A stretch of 46,546 bases of DNA from Magnetospirillum sp. (GCA_016183945.1 JACPDP010000026.1:1-46546); one strand, 5' to 3'. Positions 11,767 through 20,172 are shown, numbered from the stretch's first letter. A program made the numbers and translations. The notes: generated by a model from the sequence alone, not told the origin.

Positions 11767-13779
11767 TCATGCTGCCTTGCCTCCGCTGCGGGCGGAAATG
11801 AACTGTTCCAACTTGGCCGCCTGGCCTTCCTCGAAGTCGAACCGGACATGGGTGTTCTGATCGGTTACCGCCACGACGCTGCCCTTCCACACGCCGAGAT
11901 GGGCGACATCCAGGTCGAACTCTCCGCCACGGCCGACGGCCAATTGACGGTCGAGCACGCCGGTTCCCACCAGGGCGATCTCCTGCAGCAGGCACGGCCG
12001 CCTGGCGCCGGCCACCGCGGCGGTGGCGGCGACGTTGACGGTGTGGCGCTGGTTCATGTGGCGGTTCTCTTCCGCGCCGGACCGCATGATCTCGTCGATG
12101 GCGTCCTTCATCAGCCCGATGCGGCTGCGCACGCTCTCGGCCGAGTGATGGACTTCGCCGGACAGGCGGCCGGTCTCCTCGGTGGAATGCGAGGCCTCGA
12201 CGATTTCCATGGCCGCCTCCTGGGTGCCGGCCGCCGCGGTCTGGGCGGCGCGGGCAATCTCCAGGGTGGCGGCGGACTGCTCCTCCACCGCCACGGCGAT
12301 GCTGCCCGAAATCTCGCCGATGTCGCCGATGGTGCCGAGGATGCCGCGGATGGCGGTGACCGCCTCGCCGGTGGCATCCTGGATCGCGGTGATCTGCTCG
12401 CCGATCTGATCGGTGGCGCGGCCGGTCTGGTTGGCGAGGTTTTTGACCTCGCCCGCCACCACCGCGAAGCCCTTGCCGGCATCGCCGGCACGGGCGGCCT
12501 CGATGGTGGCGTTCAGCGCCAGCAGGTTGGTCTGGGCGGCGATGTCGTTGATCAGCTTGACCACCTCGCCGACGCTCTCCGCCGCCTCGGCCAAGCCCTT
12601 GACGATGCGGTCGACCTTGCCGGCCTCCCCGCGCGCCTCGACGGAGATGCGGGTGGAGGTGGAGACCTGGCGGCTGATCTCATGCACCGAGGCCGACAGC
12701 TCCTCGGCCGCGGCGGCCACCGAATTGACCCCGCAATTCGCCGATTCCGAAGCCGCCGCCGCCGCCTGCGAGCGGCTGCGCACCTGATCGACCGAGTTGG
12801 CCATGGTCGCGGCCGAGCCGATCATGGTGTCGGCCTCGGCCAGCACCATGCCGATGGCGCCGCTGACCTCCTCGTCGATGGCGTTGGTCAGCGCCAGGAT
12901 TTCGCTCTGCAGCTTGCGGCGGTTGCGGCGATGCTCGGCCTCCTGGTGTGCCGCGCCCTGACGCACCTTGTGGGCGGCGTCGCGGAACACCTCGACCGCC
13001 GCAGCGAGGCGGCCCATCTCGTCGGGGCGGCCGCGGCCGGGGATGTTGACCGACAGATCGCCTTCGGCCATGCGGGCGGTGATCTCGGTCATCTCGACCA
13101 GCGGCCGGATCATCTGGCGGTCGAGGACAATGCCGGCCCCGATCACCAGCAACAGCAGCGTCGCCGCCGAGAGGCCCATGGTGAGCGCCTGGCTGCGCAC
13201 CGATGCGGTGAGGCTCTCGCGCGCCTCCAACTGGGCGGTGGCGGCCTCGGCGATGGTGACCTCGGCGGCCTCCAGCAGGGTATCGAGCAGCGATTTGAGG
13301 CCGAGGCCGGAGCCGTCGAAATCGTCCAGCTCTGCGGCGCCGTTACCGCTTTCCACATAGGTGCGCGCCATGTCGCGGCCACTGTCGAGGAAGGGGGCGA
13401 AGGCGATCTTGACCCCCTCCAGCGCCCGTTCCACGTCGGACAGGCCGAGGTGTTGGGCTGAGGTCAGCGCGGCGGAGTGGTGGTTCTCGAAGCGTCCGGC
13501 CGCCGCCTCCACCGCGATCATTCCCGCCGCCAGCCGCTCGCGCCCGCGCGCCGCCGCCACCTCGCCCAAAACGCCGCGAATCTCGGCGACGTCGAGTTGG
13601 ATGTCCTTGATGGTCTCCACCAGGGGGATCTGCTCCTCGGCGATGACGCGGCCGACCTCGCCCATCCGCTCCGCGAGTTCGATCTCGCGCAAGGCGATGA
13701 AGCCATTCACGACCAGAGTCACGATGGCGGTGATGATGATGGCGCCGAAGGCACCGAAAAATTTGCGACGGATACTCAA
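11767..13779 (-). CDS. Methyl-accepting chemotaxis-type receptor with a C-terminal PilZ-like domain
   Basis: 670 aa. Membrane segment 1 ([18 protein letters not shown]) is followed by a ~160-residue helical periplasmic sensor, segment 2 ([17 protein letters not shown]), a HAMP domain ([18 protein letters not shown]), and the signalling coiled coil with [20 protein letters not shown]. Residues ~575-660 look like PilZ, the c-di-GMP binding fold, starting [12 protein letters not shown] and ending with [19 protein letters not shown]. The usual RxxxR and DxSxxG motifs are degenerate ([16 protein letters not shown]), so nucleotide binding is uncertain. The start TTG at 13779 has GGGGACGGG upstream. 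It heads the STAS/phosphatase operon, suggesting it feeds a partner-switching pathway rather than only flagellar chemotaxis. Confidence 0.87.
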   Translation of the reverse strand: MSIRRKFFGAFGAIIITAIVTLVVNGFIALREIELAERMGEVGRVIAEEQIPLVETIKDIQLDVAEIRGVLGEVAAARGRERLAAGMIAVEAAAGRFENHHSAALTSAQHLGLSDVERALEGVKIAFAPFLDSGRDMARTYVESGNGAAELDDFDGSGLGLKSLLDTLLEAAEVTIAEAATAQLEARESLTASVRSQALTMGLSAATLLLLVIGAGIVLDRQMIRPLVEMTEITARMAEGDLSVNIPGRGRPDEMGRLAAAVEVFRDAAHKVRQGAAHQEAEHRRNRRKLQSEILALTNAIDEEVSGAIGMVLAEADTMIGSAATMANSVDQVRSRSQAAAAASESANCGVNSVAAAAEELSASVHEISRQVSTSTRISVEARGEAGKVDRIVKGLAEAAESVGEVVKLINDIAAQTNLLALNATIEAARAGDAGKGFAVVAGEVKNLANQTGRATDQIGEQITAIQDATGEAVTAIRGILGTIGDIGEISGSIAVAVEEQSAATLEIARAAQTAAAGTQEAAMEIVEASHSTEETGRLSGEVHHSAESVRSRIGLMKDAIDEIMRSGAEENRHMNQRHTVNVAATAAVAGARRPCLLQEIALVGTGVLDRQLAVGRGGEFDLDVAHLGVWKGSVVAVTDQNTHVRFDFEEGQAAKLEQFISARSGGKAA

Positions 13780-13910
13780 ATCCCGTCCCCCAAAACGGTC
13801 TCTTATGGAGTGTTGACCAATTCCCAGGCTTGCCGCAACAGGCGCATGGTCGTGACTCGTCCTTTTCGCAGCGCAGCATGAACGAGGTGTTATATGAGCG
13901 CATTATTGTA

Positions 13911-13939
13911 TTGTGGAAACCGCCAACGCTCCGATACAT
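13911..13939 (+). promoter_or_regulatory. Possible promoter for soxYZ
   Basis: TTGTGG at 13911-13916 and ATACAT at 13934-13939 are 17 bases apart. The match to consensus is moderate. It lies 38 bp before the soxY GTG in the divergent region shared with the chemoreceptor operon. Confidence 0.35.
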
Positions 13940-13977
13940 TGGGGCAACGTAAAAACCCTTCGTTGCGGGAGGCTGGG

Positions 13978-14436
13978 GTGAATGCAGACGTGACTGTAAG
14001 CCGTCGCGAATTCCTGGTGGCCGGTGCCGGCATGGCGATGGCGGCGACTTTGCCGCGGTCGGCCGCGGCGACGACGCAGGAAGCCGACGATATGCTGAAA
14101 AAGCTGATCGGCAACGCGGTTCCCAAGGAGGGACGGGTTCAGCTCCGGCTGAAGGACGTCGCCGAAAGCGGCGCCGCCGAGCCCATCGCGGTGGCGGTGG
14201 ACAGCCCGATGACCGCCGCCGACCACGTCAAGGCCATCCACATCCTCGCGGAGGGCAACCCGTCTCCCGGCGTCGCCTCGTGGTCGTTCGGGCCGCGCTC
14301 CGGCAAGGCCGAGGTCGCCTTCCGCATGCGCCTCGCCAAGAGCCAGGTTGTCCGCGCCTACGCGGTGATGAGCGACGGCACGGTGTGGAGCGCCAAGCAA
14401 GAGATCAAGGTCACCGTCGGCGGTTGCGGCGGCTGA
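13978..14436 (+). CDS. soxY: Thiosulfate oxidation carrier protein SoxY
   Basis: 152 aa. SoxY carries the sulfur substrate covalently on a C-terminal cysteine in the periplasm. The N-terminus has a twin-arginine signal (SRREFLVAGAGMAMAATLP), and the protein ends KVTVGGCGG, the swinging-arm motif with Cys150. The GTG at 13978 is chosen because GGGAGG ends 5 bp upstream and the signal peptide then has normal length. soxZ follows after 17 bp. No soxA, soxX, soxB or soxC lies in the window, so either these are elsewhere or SoxYZ works alone as a carrier. Confidence 0.95.
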   Translation: MNADVTVSRREFLVAGAGMAMAATLPRSAAATTQEADDMLKKLIGNAVPKEGRVQLRLKDVAESGAAEPIAVAVDSPMTAADHVKAIHILAEGNPSPGVASWSFGPRSGKAEVAFRMRLAKSQVVRAYAVMSDGTVWSAKQEIKVTVGGCGG

Positions 14437-14453
14437 GGCAGGAGGGGACACCC

Positions 14454-14783
14454 ATGGCGAATTCCGATCGCGTCAAGGCCCGCATCCCGGCCAAGGCCAG
14501 GAAGGGCGAGATCATCGAGATCAAGGCCCAACTCACCCACGACATGGAGTCGGGGCAGCGCAAGGACAAGGATGGCAAGACCATCCCGCGCCGCATCGTC
14601 AACAAGTTCGTCTGCACCTGGAACGGTGAGCCGGTGACCAGCGGCGAGTGGCACTCCGCGGTGTCGGCCAACCCCTTCACCACGGTCTACGCCCTCGCCA
14701 GTGAAAGCGGCAAGGTGCGCCTCGCCTGGCACGACGAAACCGGCGAAGTCTACGAGTACGCCCAGGACGTGGTGGTGGAATAG
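14454..14783 (+). CDS. soxZ: Thiosulfate oxidation carrier complex protein SoxZ
   Basis: 109 aa, the immunoglobulin-like partner of SoxY. MANSDRVKARIPAKARKGEI and IEIKAQLTHDMESGQRKD are family hallmarks, and NKFVCTWNGEPVTSGEW follows. The ribosome binding site GGAGGGG at 14441-14447 fits the ATG at 14454. It has no signal peptide of its own, as is usual, being exported with SoxY by the Tat route. Confidence 0.95.
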   Translation: MANSDRVKARIPAKARKGEIIEIKAQLTHDMESGQRKDKDGKTIPRRIVNKFVCTWNGEPVTSGEWHSAVSANPFTTVYALASESGKVRLAWHDETGEVYEYAQDVVVE

Positions 14784-14795
14784 AATTTCCACGGG

Positions 14796-14818
14796 AGCGC
14801 GGGCGAGACCCCCGCGCG
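14796..14818. terminator. Hairpin between soxZ and the convergent ptsI
   Basis: GCGCGGG (14797-14803) pairs with CCCGCGC (14811-14817) between the convergent stops of soxZ and enzyme I. There is no U tract. GGAGCGCGGGCG here resembles the REP-type element at 26939-26998. Confidence 0.55.
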
Positions 14819-14828
14819 CCATGTCAGC

Positions 14829-16637
14829 TTACGCCTCGCCGGCGTTGAACCCATCCAGCAGCTGGGCGATGCGGGCCGAATCGGACTGGTCCATGATCAC
14901 CCGCGCCCGCCGCGTCGCCGCCACCAGGTCGAGGTTGCGGATGCGCTGCTTGACCACGGGGATGTTGTTGGCCGACATGGACAGGTCCCGAATCCCCAAC
15001 CCCAGCAGCAGCGCGGTGAAGCGCGGGTCGCCGGCTATTTCGCCGCAGACGCAGACCGGGATGCGGGCGCGCATGGCCGCCTCGGCCGAGAACTGAATCA
15101 GGCGCAGGACCGCCGGGTGCAACGGGTTGTAAAGATGCGCCACCGCCTCGTCGGCGCGGTCGATGGCCAAGGTGTACTGCGTCAAGTCGTTGGTGCCGAT
15201 GGAGAAGAAGTCCACATGCCAGGCCAGCGCGTCGGCGGCCAGCGCGGCGCCGGGAATTTCGATCATGGCGCCCAGTGCCGGCAGGGGATCGCTCATGGCC
15301 ACCCCCTTCTTCTTCAGCCGCTTGACCCCCTCGCCGAGTATCTCGCGGGTGGCGCGCATCTCCTCGACGGTGGCCACCATGGGTATCAGGATGCGGATGG
15401 GGCCGAAGGCCGAGGCGCGGAGGATGGCTGAAAGCTGGGCCTGCAGCAGCTCGGGCCGCGCCAGCCCCAACCGGATGGCGCGCAAGCCCAGGCTGGGATT
15501 GGGTCCCAGCGAACAGCCCAAGGCCGGCGCCAGCTTGTCGCCGCCGGCGTCGAAGGTGCGCACCGTCACCGTACGCCCGGCCATGCGGATGACCAGGTCC
15601 TTCAGCACCTCGAACTGCTCGTCCTCGCTGGGCAGGTCCTCGCGGTTCATGAACAGGAATTCGCTGCGCAACAGGCCGACACCCTCGGCACCGCTGCCCA
15701 GAACGTGGTCGATATCGCTGGGCAGCTCGATGTTGGCCTGCAGCAGGATGCGGGCACCGTCGGTGGTGACCGCGGGCACATCCTTCAGCCGGGCCAGCAC
15801 CCGGCGGGTCTTGAGGAAATCGGCGCGGCGACGGCGATAGTTGGCCAGGGTGGCGGGTGTCGGATTGATGATCACCACGCCGTTGGCGCCGTCGACGATG
15901 GCCTGCTCGCCGCCGCGGATACCCTTGGTCAGCAGCGTGGCCACCCCCAGCACCGAGGGCAGTCCCAGTGAGCGGGCCATGATGGCGGTGTGGCTTTCGG
16001 CACCGCCCAGCACGGTGGCCAACCCCGCCACCTGGTGCGGGTTGAGCAGCGCGGTGTCGGCCGGAGTCAGCTCCTCGGTGATGATCACCGCGGCCTTGGG
16101 CAGCGCCGAAAACGGCCGGTAGGGCGTATTGGTCAGGGCGCGCAGCAGGCGACGGCCGATGTCCTTGATGTCGGCGACACGGGCGGCGAGATAGGAATCA
16201 TCCATGGCCTCGAAGCCGCGGACGATCTCGTTGATCTCCTGTTGGACGGCGGCTTCGGCGTTGATGCGGTCGGTCTCGATGCGCCGCGACACGCCGCGCA
16301 TCAGCCGTGAGCCATGCAGCATCTGCTGGTAGGCATCCAGCAGGTAGCCCAGCTCCTCGCCCGCCGCACCGCCCAATCCGTGCGCCTTCTCCTGCAACTG
16401 GGCCACCTGGCGGGTGGCGCGCTCGGCGGCCTCGGCGAAGCGAGCGCGTTCGGCATCGAGATTGGCCAGGGAAATGCGGTGCTCGGGCACCGAGATCGAG
16501 CCGGCGTCGTGCAGATACACCGTGCCGATGGCGATGCCGCGCGACACGCCCATGCCTTCGAGCATGATCTCGCCCGGCGCGGCGCCGATGGCGGCGGCGC
16601 GCGGGTCTTGGGTGGTGGCGGTGTCGCGGCTGTTCAT
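14829..16637 (-). CDS. ptsI: PTS enzyme I (phosphoenolpyruvate-protein phosphotransferase)
   Basis: About 602 aa. It takes phosphate from PEP and passes it to HPr. The phosphorylated His216 lies in GGAESHTAIMARSLG; the PEP-binding barrel follows with GLLRSEFLFM, FDAGGDKLAPALG, FSIGTNDLTQYTLAIDR, and the catalytic Cys in VCVCGEIAGD. There is no N-terminal GAF domain, so this is ordinary enzyme I rather than the PtsP form. The ATG at 16637 (MNSRDTATT) is 22 bp after the HPr gene. Alphaproteobacterial clusters of this type usually lack sugar permeases and have a regulatory role. Confidence 0.95.
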   Translation of the reverse strand: MNSRDTATTQDPRAAAIGAAPGEIMLEGMGVSRGIAIGTVYLHDAGSISVPEHRISLANLDAERARFAEAAERATRQVAQLQEKAHGLGGAAGEELGYLLDAYQQMLHGSRLMRGVSRRIETDRINAEAAVQQEINEIVRGFEAMDDSYLAARVADIKDIGRRLLRALTNTPYRPFSALPKAAVIITEELTPADTALLNPHQVAGLATVLGGAESHTAIMARSLGLPSVLGVATLLTKGIRGGEQAIVDGANGVVIINPTPATLANYRRRRADFLKTRRVLARLKDVPAVTTDGARILLQANIELPSDIDHVLGSGAEGVGLLRSEFLFMNREDLPSEDEQFEVLKDLVIRMAGRTVTVRTFDAGGDKLAPALGCSLGPNPSLGLRAIRLGLARPELLQAQLSAILRASAFGPIRILIPMVATVEEMRATREILGEGVKRLKKKGVAMSDPLPALGAMIEIPGAALAADALAWHVDFFSIGTNDLTQYTLAIDRADEAVAHLYNPLHPAVLRLIQFSAEAAMRARIPVCVCGEIAGDPRFTALLLGLGIRDLSMSANNIPVVKQRIRNLDLVAATRRARVIMDQSDSARIAQLLDGFNAGEA

Positions 16638-16659
16638 CACGCTCGTCGACCTTGGTCCC

Positions 16660-16968
16660 TTAGTCTTCGTCGAATTTCTTGTCGATGAGATCGCACAGCG
16701 CACCCAGCACCAGCTCCGCCTGGAGGCCGCGGGCTTTCAGCTCGATGCAGCAGCCGGGTGCGGCGGCCAGCATCATCAGGCCCATGATGGACAGCCCCGA
16801 CACCTCGGTGCCGCGGTGGCCCACCGTCACCTGGGCGTCGAAGGTCGCCGCCAGCTTGACGAACTTGGCCGCGGCGCGGGCATGCAGGCCACGCCGGTTG
16901 GCGATGGTGGCGTTGCGGCGCAGCTCGTCGCCGTCTGAGGGGTGCTGGGCCTGGGAGGCGTCGGCCAT
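16660..16968 (-). CDS. ptsH: Phosphocarrier protein HPr
   Basis: 102 aa. The phospho-His29 lies in IANRRGLHARAAAKFVKLA (His15 of classical HPr), and Ser60 in TEVSGLSIMGLMMLAA corresponds to the Ser46 site phosphorylated by HPr kinase, which is encoded in the same cluster. The N-terminus is about 14 residues longer than in E. coli HPr. The ATG at 16968 or the GTG at 16971 overlaps the EIIA stop codon, indicating coupled translation. Confidence 0.95.
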   Translation of the reverse strand: MADASQAQHPSDGDELRRNATIANRRGLHARAAAKFVKLAATFDAQVTVGHRGTEVSGLSIMGLMMLAAAPGCCIELKARGLQAELVLGALCDLIDKKFDED

Positions 16969-17381
16969 CACTTGCGATCCTGGGTCAGCAGCTTGGAGGC
17001 AACGTTGATGTATTTCCGGCCGGCCTCCTGGGCACTGGCCACGGCGTCGGCCAGTGGTTCGGAATGCCGCACGCTGGCCAGCTTGATCAACATGGGGAGG
17101 TTGACGCCGGCAATCACCTCGACCTTGGCCTTGTCCATGATGGAGATTGCCAGGTTGGACGGCGTACCGCCGAACATATCGGTCAGCACCACCACCCCGG
17201 TTCCGTCGTCGCAGCGCGCCACGCTTGCCAGGATATCGTTGCGCCGCTGCTCCATGTCGTCGTCGGGTCCGATGCAGACCGCGCCCACATTGGGCTGCGG
17301 CCCCACCACGTGCTCAAGCGCCGCAACCAGTTCGTCGGCGAGTCGGCCGTGGGTTACCAGTACCAATCCGATCATAGGCAT
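16968..17381 (-). CDS. PTS EIIA-Man-type component
   Basis: 137 aa, the soluble fructose/mannose-family EIIA fold. The phospho-acceptor is His11 in MIGLVLVTHGRLADELVAAL, and LTDMFGGTPSNLAISIM is the second family signature. No cognate EIIB or EIIC is near, so it is probably the regulatory end point of the phosphorelay from HPr, as in other Alphaproteobacteria. It sits between rapZ (7 bp away) and HPr (overlapping). Confidence 0.93.
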   Translation of the reverse strand: MPMIGLVLVTHGRLADELVAALEHVVGPQPNVGAVCIGPDDDMEQRRNDILASVARCDDGTGVVVLTDMFGGTPSNLAISIMDKAKVEVIAGVNLPMLIKLASVRHSEPLADAVASAQEAGRKYINVASKLLTQDRK

Positions 17382-17388
17382 CCCCTTG

Positions 17389-18321
17389 TCATGTTCCCCC
17401 CTGATCGAGCTCGCGGTGCCGCAACTCGACCCGGCAGCCGCGGTCTCTCAGCCAACGGGCCAGTCGCTCGGCGACCAGCACCGACCGGTGGCGTCCGCCG
17501 GTGCAGCCGACGGCGAGCGTCAGATAGCTCTTGCCCTCGGCAGCGAAGCGGGGCAGCAGTGGCGACAGCAACTCCGTCACCGATCGGATGAACCCGGCGA
17601 AGGCCGGGTCGGCCGACACATAGTCGGCGACGCCCTGGTCGCGGCCGGTGAGGGCCTTCAACTCGGGCACGTAGTGGGGGTTGCGCAGAAAGCGCGCGTC
17701 GAGAACCAGGTCGGCCTCGCGCGGCAGGCCGTTGCGGTAGGCGAACGAGGTGACGAACAGCACCAGGTCGCGTTCCGCTTCCAGACCCAGCCGGCCGGCC
17801 AGCATGCGCTTGAAATCGCCGGTCGCCGTCTGGCTGGTATCGATGACCTCGGCCCGGGCCCGCAAGGGCGACACCAGTTCGCGTTCATGGCGGATGCCGT
17901 CCAGCAGCGGGCGGTCGGCGGCAAGGGGGTGGCGGCGCCGGGTTTCGGTGAAGCGCCGGCACAGCACGTCGTCGTCACAGTCGAGGAACAGCAGCCGCAC
18001 ATCCAGGCCGCTCTCGGTCATCAGGCGATCGATGGCGGCCGCCACCCGTTCGACGCCGAAGTCGCGGGTGCGGATGTCGATGCCGATGGCCAGCCGCCGC
18101 CCGGCGCCCTCGCCCGGGCGCACCAGGCTGGAGAGCAGCGACAGCGGCAGGTTGTCCACCGCTTCCCAGCCGTGATCCTCAAGCGCCTTCAAGGTCAAAG
18201 TCTTGCCGGCGCCCGACATGCCGGTGACAATGATCACCCGTCCCGCGGTCGCGGTGGACGCGCTTGCGGCAGCGCGAGCTACCGCGGCCGAGCCGGCATC
18301 GGGTGGGGTGTCGTCGGTCAT
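17389..18321 (-). CDS. rapZ: RNase adapter / nucleotide-binding protein RapZ
   Basis: About 310 aa. The Walker A loop is IIVTGMSGAGKTLTLKALED, followed by EAVDNLPLSLL and the C-terminal domain with FVTSFAYRNGLPREADLV, LTLAVGCTGGRHRSV and AERLA, all RapZ signatures. In enterobacteria RapZ controls glucosamine-6-phosphate synthase through small RNAs; its role in Alphaproteobacteria is less clear. An N-terminal Ala/Ser-rich stretch of ~25 residues precedes the P-loop. The ATG at 18321 overlaps the hprK stop. Confidence 0.95.
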   Translation of the reverse strand: MTDDTPPDAGSAAVARAAASASTATAGRVIIVTGMSGAGKTLTLKALEDHGWEAVDNLPLSLLSSLVRPGEGAGRRLAIGIDIRTRDFGVERVAAAIDRLMTESGLDVRLLFLDCDDDVLCRRFTETRRRHPLAADRPLLDGIRHERELVSPLRARAEVIDTSQTATGDFKRMLAGRLGLEAERDLVLFVTSFAYRNGLPREADLVLDARFLRNPHYVPELKALTGRDQGVADYVSADPAFAGFIRSVTELLSPLLPRFAAEGKSYLTLAVGCTGGRHRSVLVAERLARWLRDRGCRVELRHRELDQGGT

Positions 18322-18752
18322 CACGGACGCATTATATCCCGCGTTGCCGAAGTCATCGCAAGGCGAACCTTTGCCGCCGCCGACGCCTCGAAGGCGAAAA
18401 GGCGCAGCAACGGCGTTTCGATGCCGAGATAGCGGGCGATCAGCCGGTCGGGCAGCCGTTCCACCTCGGCCGCCGGCACCAGATCGACGACCATGGCCAA
18501 TGGCGCGATTTCGCGGTGGGCGAGGCGGATCAGGCCGACGCCGCGCACCTCGATCAGACCGGCGATGGTCGCGGGGCAGCGGGCCACAAGGCGGCCGTCC
18601 TGCAGCGAAAGTTCCGTCTGGTCGTCGGCCACCAGTCCGGCGCCGCCGTCGATGAGGCGCAACGCCAGATCCGACTTGCCCGAACCGGACGGCCCACGCA
18701 TGAGCACGCCCGCCCCCGCAATTTCCACCGTAGTGCCATGGACCAGAACCAT
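18321..18752 (-). CDS. hprK: HPr kinase/phosphorylase, short alphaproteobacterial form
   Basis: 143 aa, only the C-terminal catalytic domain of HprK, as is normal in Alphaproteobacteria. VLMRGPSGSGKSDLALRLID holds the Walker A loop, and VRGVGLIRLAHREIAP corresponds to the HPr-binding signature region. Its target would be Ser60 of the HPr encoded downstream. In many relatives hprK follows the chvI-chvG two-component genes; here asd is upstream instead, across a terminator. Confidence 0.93.
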   Translation of the reverse strand: MVLVHGTTVEIAGAGVLMRGPSGSGKSDLALRLIDGGAGLVADDQTELSLQDGRLVARCPATIAGLIEVRGVGLIRLAHREIAPLAMVVDLVPAAEVERLPDRLIARYLGIETPLLRLFAFEASAAAKVRLAMTSATRDIMRP

Positions 18753-18841
18753 GCGCGGAGGGTGGGCTCGACCGGCGAAGGTGTCAAGGGAGGGCCATTG
18801 GGGAGGGCCATCGGGGAAGATCCTTGGGGAGGGCCGGAGAC

Positions 18842-18864
18842 GCCCTCTCCCGGCGGGAGAGGGC
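18842..18864 (-). terminator. Hairpin after asd
   Basis: GCCCTCTCCC (18842-18851) pairs with GGGAGAGGGC (18855-18864), 18 bp past the asd stop, read on the minus strand. The neighbouring bases 18788-18835 contain imperfect direct copies of GGGGAGGGCCAT. No clear U tract is present. Confidence 0.6.
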
Positions 18865-18881
18865 TCTTCTTCGGTAAACGG

Positions 18882-19901
18882 CTACTTCCCGAGGTAGTCC
18901 TTCACCAGCACCTCGGCGATCTGCACCGCGTTGAGTGCGGCGCCCTTGCGCAGGTTGTCGGCGACGCACCAGAAGGACAGGCCGTTCTTGACGGTGGGAT
19001 CCTTGCGGATGCGGCTGACATAGGTGGCGTCCTCGCCGGCGCATTCGACCGGCGTGGCGTAGCCGCCCGGCTCGCGGGTATCGAGCACGATGACGCCGGG
19101 TGCGTTCCTCAACGCCGCCGTGGCGTCGGCCACCGACACCGGCTTCTCGAATTCGACGTTGATCGACTCCGAGTGGCCGATGAACACCGGCACCCGCACG
19201 CAGGTGGCGTTGACCTGGATGTCGGGGTCGAGAATTTTCTTGGTCTCGACCACCATCTTCCACTCCTCCTTGGTCGAGCCGTCGTCCATGAAGACGTCGA
19301 TCTGGGGGATGACGTTGAAGGCGATCTGCTTGGCGAACTTTTGCGGCGCCGGCGAGTCGTTGACGAACACGCCACGGGTCTGCTCGAACAATTCGTCCAT
19401 GCCTTCCTTGCCGGCGCCCGATTCCGACTGGTAGGTGGACACCACCACCCGCTTGATCTTGCCCAGGCTGTGCAGCGGCTTCAGCGCCACCACCATCTGG
19501 ATGGTCGAGCAGTTGGGGTTGGCGATGATGCCGCGCTTCTTGTAGCCGGCGATGGCCTGCGGGTTGACCTCGGGCACCACCAGGGGGACGTCGGGCTCCA
19601 TGCGGAAGTGCGAGGTGTTGTCGATGACGACGCAACCGGCCGCCGCGGCACGCGGGCTGTGCACCGCCGAGATCTTGGCGCCGGGCGACGACAGGGCGAT
19701 ATCGGTGCCGGTGAAGTCGAACTTGGCGAGGTCCTTGACCGTCAGGACCGTCTTGTCGCCAAACGATATCTCGCGACCCACCGACCGCTCGCTGGCCAGG
19801 GCGACGACCTCGTCCGCCGGGAAGTTGCGCTCGGCCAGGACCTGGAGCATTGCGCGGCCCACATTGCCCGTGGCACCGATGACAGCGACCTTGTAACCCA
19901 T
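18882..19901 (-). CDS. asd: Aspartate-semialdehyde dehydrogenase
   Basis: 339 aa. It reduces aspartyl phosphate to aspartate semialdehyde, the branch point to lysine/diaminopimelate, methionine and threonine. The NADP loop is VAVIGATGNVGRAML, the catalytic Cys131 lies in IIANPNCSTIQMVVAL, and substrate residues appear in YQSESGAGKEGMDEL and FIGHSES. MGYKVAVIG at 19901 is the normal start. Upstream is a Thr-rich leader peptide and a terminator hairpin with six U, so expression is probably controlled by attenuation in response to threonyl-tRNA. A hairpin follows the stop codon. Confidence 0.97.
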   Translation of the reverse strand: MGYKVAVIGATGNVGRAMLQVLAERNFPADEVVALASERSVGREISFGDKTVLTVKDLAKFDFTGTDIALSSPGAKISAVHSPRAAAAGCVVIDNTSHFRMEPDVPLVVPEVNPQAIAGYKKRGIIANPNCSTIQMVVALKPLHSLGKIKRVVVSTYQSESGAGKEGMDELFEQTRGVFVNDSPAPQKFAKQIAFNVIPQIDVFMDDGSTKEEWKMVVETKKILDPDIQVNATCVRVPVFIGHSESINVEFEKPVSVADATAALRNAPGVIVLDTREPGGYATPVECAGEDATYVSRIRKDPTVKNGLSFWCVADNLRKGAALNAVQIAEVLVKDYLGK

Positions 19902-19944
19902 CTCTCTCTCCGTTCGTTCGGCCCTAGGTGGCTTCTCGGGACAC

Positions 19945-20031
19945 AAAAAAGGCCCGCTGGAAGTTTCCGCGGGCCATTTTTCGTGCAGACGTGACGAACC
20001 GGCCCCCGCTTACGCGGTGGTAGTGCCGGTT
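19945..20031 (-). promoter_or_regulatory. Predicted threonine transcription attenuator of asd
   Basis: Read on the minus strand. Segment 1, inside the leader peptide's Thr codons (20031-20025, AACCGGC), pairs perfectly with segment 2 (20003-19997, GCCGGTT). The inner CCGC (20017-20014) and GCGG (20009-20006) pair around a GUAA loop. Segment 2 (GCGGGGGCC, 20009-20001) can instead pair with segment 3 (GGCCCGC, 19975-19969). Segment 3 otherwise pairs with segment 4 (GCGGGCC, 19957-19951), followed by six U (19950-19945): a standard intrinsic terminator. Ribosome stalling at ACT-ACC-ACC would cover segment 1, free segment 2 to hold segment 3, and let transcription reach asd. Confidence 0.85.
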
Positions 20032-20063
20032 TTGGTGTTGGCAATGAACGACACAAACGACAT
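20010..20063 (-). CDS. Threonine-rich attenuator leader peptide of asd
   Basis: 17 codons plus TAA encode MSFVSFIANTKTGTTTA. Five of the eight residues before the final Ala and the Asn are Thr, including three in tandem (ACT ACC ACC). A GGAG ribosome binding site ends 7 bases before the ATG. The peptide ends just ahead of the alternative hairpins described for the attenuator. It is the same logic as ThrL of E. coli, with Thr codons only rather than Thr and Ile. It is too short to be found by ordinary gene calling. Confidence 0.85.
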   Translation of the reverse strand: MSFVSFIANTKTGTTTA

Positions 20064-20086
20064 TGCGATACTCCATCGGGGCGATA

Positions 20087-20115
20087 GCATTAACCGAACC
20101 ACCCCGTCGACGCAA
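20087..20115 (-). promoter_or_regulatory. Predicted promoter of the asd leader transcript
   Basis: On the minus strand, TTGCGT (20115-20110) and TAATGC (20092-20087) are 17 bases apart. Transcription would begin near 20080, about 15 to 20 nt before the leader ATG, which gives the short leader RNA expected for an attenuator. Confidence 0.5.
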
Positions 20116-20172
20116 GGGGGAAAGGGAGGGCGTCCACGCCACCCATCACTTTCCGCGGCTGCAAAAAATGGA

